Shown here one piece after another: positions 56,577 through 64,000 of a DNA stretch of 64,000 nucleotides; within the stretch, counting starts at the first letter, position 1, and every line of letters begins with the position of its first letter. The position numbers and the translations under genes are program-made. The stretch covers positions 392,001-456,000 of the forward strand of contig JAFEMH010001244.1 in assembly GCA_022495995.1 (NCBI GenBank), read 5' to 3'. Below the pieces are notes generated by a model, which saw only the letters and a program-made list of their open reading frames with translations, was not told the origin of the DNA and searched no databases. This DNA is from Adenophora triphylla var. japonica. Taxonomy: Eukaryota; Streptophyta; Magnoliopsida; Asterales; Campanulaceae.

Positions 56577-58623
56577 ATGGCGGAGGGATCTCGAAGGAGT
56601 CGTCGTCAACTTGATCGGGAAGTGGTTGAGCGGCGAATGGAGCTCCAAAGGAATTGGATTTCGTTCGTTCCATCTTCGAAGAACCGGATGTTTTGTATCC
56701 AGAATCAGGAGGTGCACAATCGTCGCTCCATGAACGTCGGGGAGGTAAGAAATGCATTCCGTTTTGATTTCTGCTCGAATTTTTGAATGCTAGAACTAGG
56801 TTTTAGTTTTCGCATATTTTGGGTTTTTGTTATTTTTATGCCTTTTGTGAAATTCTTGATGAATTGTTAAAAATGGACATGTAAAAATTATGGGTATATG
56901 TATTTTGTGCAGAAATGTGTAGATTAGCTTTTATTTGTGAAAATAAAGTGCCTCTCTAATGAAATGCATGCTTTGGTGTTTTGTACCTAATGCTATTTAT
57001 GTATGTACATTGTGAGAAAATTTGTCGTGTAGTGACAAATTTTGTGAAAAATGTGACATGTGCCGTGTTTTTGTGACGGGTTATATGTGAAAGTGTGTGC
57101 CGTGTAGGGACGGATTTTTTTGAAAAATGTGTTATGCATATGTGTCGTGCCGTGTGTGCCATGTTTTTGGGTGACGGACTTTGTGGGGAAAATATGTGCA
57201 ATATGTGCCGTGTTTTTGTGACGGGTTATATGTGAAAAATATGTGCAATGTGTGCCGTGTTTTGTGACGGGAAATATGTGCAATGTTTTATATTAAGTAC
57301 TGTGATTGACGTACCTTTCTTTGTGTTTACTGCGGGATGCGGGGCTTATGGCGGGAAGGCCAAGAGGATGAAGACTCGGGGGTCGCTCGAGGCATTTGTT
57401 GAGCTGTGGCGGCGGATGCACGATATTTACGTGGACGGTAGGCCGAGTCGAGGAGGTGGTCTACGCTTACGGCACAGGGTGTTCGTCGAGAACACAGCGG
57501 AGTTTCGACACGAGGAAGAACAAGAGCGTCTTCCTTGGCCTTTACGAGTGCGGTGGGATACCACCCACACCTTCCATCGAGTGGGAGAGGTGACGGTGAC
57601 GCCTACAGACTTTCTTTGCGATCGCGGGCTTTCCTTGAAGGAGGGCCGGTACGGTGGAGGGATATGATCTCCGATGTGGTCTTGGCCGAGCTGTTGGGCT
57701 TTGAGCCTCGTCCTCGCGAGGGGCACAGGCATCTTTGTATAGTGATGTGGAGGCGAAGATTACGGCCGGTATTGGGGCTACATCCGGGGGCCGGCCGGGT
57801 GGCACGGAGCGGTTGGCGCGCTCCTTCTTGTGGTATGCCTTTGTCCAGAGACTGTTCTCGAACCACGCGACCGCGGCTCCCTTCGCTCTGTGGAAGCTTG
57901 GCCCGGTCTGGATAAGTGCAACGGCATTGCTTGGGCGAGCGAGCTTGGCCGAGCTCTACTTCTCCTTGGACCGGTTTAGCGGGGTGGCCGGTTCGTTGGC
58001 TGTTTTGACTTTGCTCACGGAGGTATGAGTTTATTCTTTGTTTTCTTGATTTAGCGATCTGTCATTTCTCCATTGTCTTTTACTTGAGCCTTCTCTGTTT
58101 TTGTCACGAGTGTGGTTTTATGAGGTTTTCCGGTGCTTCCCGTGGGATAGGGATCTGAAGTACATTCTTTGCGTACCACCTGCTATCTTTGGGATGGGCT
58201 CGTACGACGAGGAAGAGGAGGACCGGCGGGGAAGCTCACCATTGCCTACGGGGATGTGCGGGAGCGTTTGGAGAGGGATAGCCCGGAGGGTTCGTCTTGT
58301 TCCCGTGGGCTCGGTATGAGGGGATGAGTTTGAGGGCTCCCGAGGTGACGGCGCGGCGGAAGATCTTTGCGGGGCTTGATGAGTATAGCGCATTTGATGA
58401 GCGTTTCCTTGGCTTCTTGTTGGTGCGAGGTCGGGGAGAGCCTACGATATCTTGACTCGCCGTTACGTGGCGATGCGCTCCTTCGCTAAGAAGATGGCGT
58501 CGAAGATGTCCCGGTCTTCGCGTCGTGTGCCGGCGTACGAGCCTATGCCTTCGAGGCATTACGTAGGCGTTCCTCCGCCTAGAGCCGGCGGAGCCGCAGC
58601 GGAGGGACCTTTGAGGGCGGCAT
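56577..58623 (+). pseudogene. antisense PMD gene of element C
   Basis: Homologue of the gene at 25780-28522. Exon 1 (56577-56744) encodes MAEGSRRSRRQLDREVVERR and ends at a GTAAGA donor, at the same place as in B. Intron 1 contains a GTGCCGTGTTTTTGTGACGG minisatellite (57058-57290). Exon 2 (about 57338-58022) has SLEAFVELWRRMHDIY, RWDTTHTFHRVGEVTVTPTD, then ARSFLWYAFVQRLFSNHATA and ASLAELYFSLDRFSGVAGSL, ending at a GTATGA donor. Exon 3 (about 58111 on) has VWFYEVFRCFPWD, LCVPPAIFGM and FVLFPWARYEG, then RRYVAMRSFAKKMASKMSRS. A frame break near 57660-57735 and others are present. The PMD core is clearer than in B. Biological role unknown. Confidence 0.75.
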
Positions 58624-59228
58624 AGCATGGATGCCGGGACATCTTCGGGAGGCTGCGGGGCCTTGAGGGAGCAGCCCTTTTATCGGTTATGCCTCCACAT
58701 GGCGCACGGGGTGAGGGTTCCTCGAGCCTTCTTTCTTTGATCCTTTCGCCGGATTTGATCCTTACGAGTACTTTTCGTGGAGCCTCCGTGGTGCTCGGTA
58801 TTCCGACGACGAGGATGTGACGGGCGAGTTGGATGCCCGACTTCTCTGGAGGATCTTGGCGAGGATGATGATCTTGAGGAGTCGATTAGTATTCATTTGC
58901 TTTCCCTCTTTTCATATCCCTCTCTTTTTTTGTTTAGCAACAGACATTTATTGGTACTGTAATAAAACACATGTATTTGCACGGCAAACGGTATTTTATT
59001 TTTAAGATGTAATGTCATATTTTGTGATTCCGGGAATTGTCCTAGAAATTGTTGCTATTATTATTATATTTTTGTGCATGCCACGTGGTGAGAGTGCGTT
59101 TGTGGGTAGTGTATGTTCACCAGGGAATGGCTTTGGCCGAGTGTTTGGGCGGTTTGGAGCAAAGGTTTCTTGAGGGACGGTGGCTTTTATGCTTGTTCTT
59201 TGGGGAAATGGGTTACTGTTTGCAAGGA
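58624..59228 (+). other. interval between the two antisense genes of C
   Basis: No recognisable coding motif. T-rich stretches and a possible polyadenylation region for the PMD gene occur around 58960-59080 (AATAAAACAC at 58960). Confidence 0.5.
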
Positions 59229-59274
59229 GGTCCGTACGGACATACTTAGCATGCAAAGAAGGTCCGTGCGGACC
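59229..59274 (+). promoter_or_regulatory. palindrome pair upstream of the DUF7745-like gene of C
   Basis: GGTCCGTACGGAC (59229-59241) and GGTCCGTGCGGACC (59261-59274). The second lies in a longer block, GCATGCAAAGAAGG..ACCAACCTTGCTTTTGGG, that matches the LTR copy at 53921-53962 over about 40 bp. A TATA-like GACATAAATGC (59293) and the start codon at 59397 follow. Confidence 0.55.
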
Positions 59275-59396
59275 AACCTTGCTTTTGGGAAGGACATAAA
59301 TGCTTTCCGATTAATACTGGTTCTTCCTCATTTCCCCATTTGCGGCCATTTTCGAGCTTTCTTCCCCATTTTCTCTAGGAACCTCCATTTTTGCCA

Positions 59397-60920
59397 TGGA
59401 TTCTTCGTACGTCCTAGAATTTTGCCGAGGCTTTCGCGGGAGAGGCAAGCACACTTCCTTGAGCGGTTGAAAACGTGGATGCGGCGCCGTATGAGGCATC
59501 GAGAGACGGGCTTTCGAGGTAAGGTTTCGTCTTTGCTCGGTTTGGTCTTTTAAGGAGTTGGTTCTGATTGGGATTTGTTGCGGGCGGCCGCGAAGTTACA
59601 GGATGTTAGGAGGCACGTGTCTTGTTTCTCCTACAACGAAATGGTGCCCACTTTTGAGGATTTTCGGGCTTTGATTGGAGGACCGGAGGTGGAGGCCATC
59701 TCGCTTCCTTTGATTGGTGGTCTTTGCCGTGAGCGTGAAGCTTGCGGACTTTCTTCATACTTCGTTGGAAGAAGTGCGGGGCATGATCCTTGATTCGGGT
59801 CATATCGACATTTTACGAAAGGCTGCCAGGAGCGGTTCATGGTTGATGATGAGAGTGACGTCTCTTGGGATGTATTTGCCTTGTGCGCGATAGCGGCGCT
59901 CTTCATAGTCGGCTCCCTTGGCATTTGTGATGGCGCTTTGCTAGATGTGGTAGGGCCTTTGCGAGTGGAGAAGATATTGTCCCGTTGGTCTTTGGGGAGA
60001 CTCTTCATGGTATCGACCGTACGCGGCGGGGATCGTTTTATGAGAGGGGAAGCCCCGCTTTGCTCACCTTGTGGGCTGCGAGAGAGACTTCGAGGCCATG
60101 CCAGAGGCTCAGACGTCGTTTAGCCGTGGTCATTTGCTCGGCGACCTCTTGTGTTGGATATGGATCGATCGGCTGGGAGAGATGGATGGCACGGCTTGGT
60201 ACGCATCGAGATTCATTTGGTGGGTTCCGCCTTTGGAGGATTGAGACCGGGAGGATCTTGCGAGGAAGGGTCCTACGTTGTCGAGTTCCGGGTTTGTCTT
60301 GGTCCTCCTTCTATATTCCGTCGCTTGTTTCCGGCGGTTTGGGATGAAGCGAGGAGCCTTTGTTGGGCAGGATGACCTTGCTCTGCTGCGGAAGTAGTTC
60401 CTCTTTGTATGGCGGCTTCGGGTGCCTTCTTGTATTGTACGAGGGTATGGAAGTATTCCGCTTTCCCTCTGTGGTACTCCTTAGGCGTCGGGGAGCGTTG
60501 TATTGACGACTCGGTATACGGCTTTGGTATGAGCGGCATGTTGGGCGATTCCCAAGTGGTCTTGGAGAGAGCCGGGCGTGCGGCAATTGCGGGACCCGAT
60601 TGCCGTAGCGGCTATTGCCTTAGGAGTTCCGAAGCACAGTCGACCCTTTGGATGTGACGGGAGACGCTTTGTTTGACTACGAGACTAGAGTTGACCGGCG
60701 ACGAGGGAGAGGTCCTCTTTTACGGGCTCGCGGGGAGGAGATCCGAGCCGAAGCACGGGCGAATGAAGCCACGAGAGCTCTTGGATTATTTGACTCTACG
60801 GGGAGGACCCCGGATCTCGGGCGAGAGACGCGAGTTGGTTCACGTGAAGCGAAAGAAGACTCGCCGGGGACGAGGAAGAAAGGAAAGAATGGCGAGGGAC
60901 AAGCGCGAGATGGCGCGTAA
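59397..60920 (+). pseudogene. second antisense gene of element C, DUF7745-like
   Basis: Possible start MDSSYVLEFCRGFRGRG at 59397, followed by frame breaks. The conserved block is LQDVRRHVSCFSYNEMVPTF, then EDFRALIGGPEVEAISLPLI (59590-59730), nearly identical in protein to element B. Then come DVFALCAIAALFIVGSLGIC and DGALLDVVGPL (59860-59960), a segment around HGIDR, GLRPGG and LGPPS (60000-60310), and a charged C-terminus ending VKRKKTRRGRGRKERMARD (60840-60900). The protein similarity to B is much stronger than the similarity of the surrounding DNA, suggesting selection on this protein before decay. Function unknown; DUF7745 resemblance moderate. Confidence 0.6.
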
Positions 60921-61753
60921 TGACCTCCTAGGTATCCATTCATTGCATTGCAAACACATTATTAGTTAAATGTATTAAAGTTTGTCTTTTAGCATGTTGT
61001 GAACTTGAGAGTAGACCGTGCTTGAACTCATCAAGAAATGTTGTAACCGTTAGTGATTTGTGATTTACTTTTAAAGCTTTGTCGAGACGCAAGATCTTTT
61101 GTTCGCCTTTGCTTACATTTGTGCACTTTGTCGGCGTCCATCTTTGGACTTTTACATTGCATCCGCGGGCCCAAGCGATGCAGGCCACGGCGGCAATCCC
61201 CTTTCTTGAGGCCTTGTGCTTGGTTGAGAGGTTGAATGCTCCCTTGACAAGTCGTTTTGACGGTCTTTTCGTAGCTTCCTTGCCTCTTGTTGGCGTCGGG
61301 CTCTTGACCTCTTTTGCGGCTTACGCTTGAGCTTCTTTTTTTTATTGTTTTTTTTTTGTGAGCCCTTGCTCGAGCTCTTTTTTTTTGTGAGCCCTTGCTC
61401 GAGCTCTTTTTTTTTTTTGAAGCGCATGAGGCGAAGACAAGCCCGGGCTTGGAAGCGGAGCACGAAGTCGGTTGTTTGATCTTTGAGTGACCCTCGGATG
61501 TCCTTGGATGTTGCCGCCGTCGTTTGACAAGGTGGCTAGCTGGGCGTGTTTCTTGAAAAGTGCGTAGCTTGATGGAGGTTTTGATTGACATTCAAACTTT
61601 TGACTTTTTGTGTATTTTTAGACCGGACCAATTAAGGTTGCCTACGTTCCCCGGACTAGAGGGCTCAGTGCACGTAGTTCGACACTACATGGAGTGCCAA
61701 GAGATGCACTGGTTGTTCTTCTTTAGGCGAGGTATCTGCGAAGTTTGCTTCCG
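60921..61753. other. convergent region between antisense genes and pol of C
   Basis: Holds the 28-bp string identical to element B (61008-61035), two copies of GTGAGCCCTTGCTCGAGCTC followed by T-runs (61358-61412), and GCCTACGTTCCCCGG..GGGCTCAG..CGTAGTTCGA (61640-61682). No gene. Confidence 0.55.
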
Positions 61754-62990
61754 TTATTTGGATTCATGAAGGGATTGCCGTCTAGGTGCAGCCGGCTTCA
61801 TGGCGCCTCCGGAGAAGATCTTTTGAACCACGAAAGGGCCGATCCATGTGGGTTCCCATTTTCCCGGTGGGTTGGTTCGAGTGGGAGGCTTTTCTTTGAG
61901 TACAAGGTCACCTTCCACGATGTCTCGGGATTTGACTTTCTTGTCGAAAGCTCTAGCCATCTGCTTTGATAGGCTCGGACGTGTTCCATGGCCTTTAGTC
62001 GTCGCTCGTCTAGCGAGCCAATTCGTCATGTCGGCTTCGGGCCATTCGACTTCGTTGATGTCGTTTTCAGCGGCACTCGGAGTGAGGAATTTCTAGCTCG
62101 ATGGGAAGGGCTGCTTCCATCCGTACGTCGGGGCAAATGGGGTTTCTCCCGTGGGCTGATTCGGCCCGATGTGCGGTAGCCCCAAAGTGCAAGGTGCCGC
62201 TTCTCGGGCCAATCTCGTCCTCGGGTGGTCATTTTTCGGATGATCCGTTCGAGGTTTTGTTTCTTTGCTTCCACGGCGCCGTTTGTTTGTGGCCGTAGGG
62301 AGAAGATTTGTGACGTGTGATCTTGAATTCAGACGGCGATGCATCGAATTCCCCTTCGAAGTGTGAACCATTGTACGATATGACCTCATTTGGGATGCCG
62401 TATCGGCGGATGATGTTTTCCTTGAGGAAATGCGCGACCTTCTTGGAGTTGAGTACCTTGTAGGACTTGGCTTCGACCCATTTGGTGAAGTAGTCGATGG
62501 CTACTAAGATGAACTCGTGACCGTTGCTACCTGGCGGAGCGATTTTCCCGATGACGTCAATTCCCCAAGTGGCAAAGGGCCGAGGTGTAGTCATGCGGTA
62601 GAGATCGTGGGGTGGTAGATGATTGAGGTTGGAGAACCGTTGGCACTTGTCGCGGCTTCGGACAAAGTGGATGCAATGCGCCTCCATGGAGATCCGGTAG
62701 TAGCCCATCCACGAGAATGATTTGCATCGGGGCTACGGCGTTCATGTGGGGACCGCAAGCCCCATTGTGGACTTCGTTCATGAACTTGTCTGCTTCTTCT
62801 TGGGCGATGCGGCGTAGGATTGGCCCGTAGAGCGTTTCTTGTATAGCATGTCCCCAGAGGATGACGAAGTGAGAGGCTAGGCGTTTTAGGGCCATGATGC
62901 TCTTGGTTTTGACCCCTCTGTGTGTGGGTCTTCCTTGTTCATGAAGGTGGTTTCCCCGTTCTTGAGGTATTGGAAGATCGGTTTGTCTTT
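61754..62990 (-). pseudogene. pol: integrase of element C, decayed
   Basis: Minus strand. N-terminal zinc region LASHFVILWGHAIQETLYGP and EVHNGACGPHMNAVAPMQII (62890-62710). Catalytic core: ATWGIDVIGKIAPPGSNG (first Asp), VAIDYFTKWVEAKSYK, and IIRRYGIPNEVISYNGSHFE (62600-62370). The usual Ser-Asp-Asn-Gly is Ser-Tyr-Asn-Gly here, so the second catalytic Asp is lost. C-terminal domain: ARAFDKKVKSRDIVEGDLVL, then WEPTWIGPFVVQKIFSGGAM (61960-61800), a GPY/F-type module. Frame breaks lie near 62390-62240 and 62030. Upstream, at about 63010, the sequence jumps directly to the pre-RT block. Confidence 0.8.
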
Positions 62991-64000
62991 GGAAATGGCG
63001 TCGGACTTGCTTCTCTTTGGCTCTTCAGCAATCTTGCAAATCGTTGTGATTAAAACCTTCTCGGCAACTTGGGCCCGGTTTTTCTCTCGTTTGACAACAT
63101 GCTTAAAGATGTGCTTAATGTATTGTTCGTTTAATGTGTCTGCTTCTTTATCAAGTGAATCGTTATTAAGCTTGTTTGTGTGTTAGTTAATTTATCGGTT
63201 GTTAAAGATGCAATGAGAGGATACTCGGAAAGATCGAAGCATTCATTAAGAGCATACGGGAATACATTATTGGCAATGAGTTCGTAATCTTACGGCGTGA
63301 GGCCATCGGATGACTCGAGAGACTCAAATTCAAAGCTAATGGACTCGGGATGAGTTTTGACACTAGACTCTAGGACTCGAGGGGTCGAGACCAAGTTGTT
63401 CGATCATGTCCTTTTTCTTTGGCGGTAGGTGCGGAGAATGTGGCCCGGTTATTGAGTGGCAATGAGCTTGATAGGAGATGGGGCTTGAAAGGCTTTATGT
63501 CACCGTTCCCGATCATTGCTATCACGAGTTATCGAAACAAAATCGATTAGATCGGCATCTCGATTTCTTCTTTGAAGAGTAGGTGGAGCGGTGGCTCGTC
63601 CCAAGCATCATCTGCGGAGTCTCTTGCTTTTGTCTTGGGCATTGCTAGCTCGAATGCGGGCTCGTCCCGCTTGTTGAAGGCGAGGAGTGTTGACGAGAGA
63701 GTTTTCGAATTCTTCCGCCAAGGAGGGGTTTTCCCGAACCAAAATTCAGCCGTGAATAGTGGTGGTTGTGGATCCCGGCGGGGCGGTGTGTCGAGGAATG
63801 CTCTTCGGACGGGATTTGGCTTGAGGCCTACGAATCTTGCCGGAGTTACTGTGGAGCTTGTCCATGGTTGTCGGCCGGCTTTGTTTGGCGATTAATTGTT
63901 CCCTTTTACGGATCTTCTTCCAAGTTGCCGGCCTTCCTTGTGAAGTACTTGGTCATGTCGAAGGCATGGGGACGAAGATCGGAGATTGCGTGCAAGCCTC
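62991..64000 (-). pseudogene. deletion junction and gag-pol linker of element C
   Basis: On the minus strand KVLITTICKIAEEPKRSK (63060-63005) aligns with the pre-RT linker of B (TSVNLGTVEEPKETQLG, 34275-34225). The next codons already belong to the region just before integrase (PIFQYLKNGETTF). So reverse transcriptase and both RNase H domains are deleted at about 63005-63030. From 63055 to about 63330 the DNA follows B 34290-34570 (for example TTAATGTATTGTTC and GGCGTGAGGCC). From 63330 to the end no motif is recognisable. Confidence 0.6.

Larger units (their letters stand above)
52846..64000 (-). mobile_element. Tat/Ogre-type gypsy element C, 3' portion (runs off window end)
   Basis: Minus-strand element: 3' LTR (52846-54249), polypurine tract GCCGAGGGCTTC, a long untranslated region with tandem arrays (54430-56395), two antisense genes (56577-60920), then integrase and the gag-pol linker up to the window end. 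Gene order and boxes match element B, but nucleotide similarity is low outside short blocks, so it is a separate family. Reverse transcriptase and both RNase H domains are absent. Confidence 0.85.

Noticed and set aside
61031..61591. Lys-rich minus-strand frame of 186 residues
   Set aside because: The lysine runs come from T-runs next to duplicated GAGCCCTTGCTCGAGCTC; this is untranslated sequence downstream of pol.

Overview
The window is plant nuclear DNA built almost entirely of transposable elements. It contains gypsy-type LTR retrotransposons with plant-style primer-binding sites, a CACTA (En/Spm) DNA transposon with plant TNP2 and Transposase_24 proteins, a MULE transposase and Stowaway-like MITEs. 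I see no host gene, tRNA, rRNA or CRISPR array. The species cannot be named from this sequence; the element mix suits a large angiosperm genome.

Layout. 1-5345: the 5' part of a minus-strand Tat/Ogre-type gypsy element (A), inserted into the gag remnant of a plus-strand element (D, 5346-9586). 9587-11608: two further LTRs, one Tekay-like fragment and one complete TG..CA LTR (F). 11609-15072: AT-rich spacer with MITEs. 15073-42840: one CACTA element with matching ends, subterminal repeats and a 3-bp ATC target duplication. It carries a broken TNP2-type transposase gene, an Athila-ORF1-like segment and a second Transposase_24-type gene. It is split by a 15.9-kb minus-strand Tat element (B, 23037-38921) with nearly identical 1.7-kb LTRs. 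42841-45686: a MULE transposase pseudogene between inverted clusters of TTCGG..CCGAA motifs, then AT-rich DNA. 45687-51926: a plus-strand Tekay-like gypsy element (E) with LTR, gag-protease and pol, cut off inside integrase. 51927-52845: an inverted fragment of the same family. 52846-64000: a second large minus-strand Tat element (C) running off the window.

The most interesting biology is in B and C. Between pol and the 3' LTR each carries two genes on the opposite strand. The first is an intron-containing plant-mobile-domain (PMD) gene. The second resembles the DUF7745 family and has a basic C-terminus. In both elements short CG-centred palindromes sit at the same three places: next to the TATA box of the LTR promoter, upstream of the PMD gene, and upstream of the DUF7745-like gene. 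The palindrome itself differs: GCCGTRCGGC in B, GGTCCGTACGGACC in C. This looks like a co-evolving regulatory module (inference). B lacks gag and C lacks reverse transcriptase/RNase H, so both look non-autonomous while keeping the antisense genes. Many frameshifts in A, B, C and the CACTA element are single-base losses in short runs; whether these are decay or assembly error should be settled before any gene is called dead.
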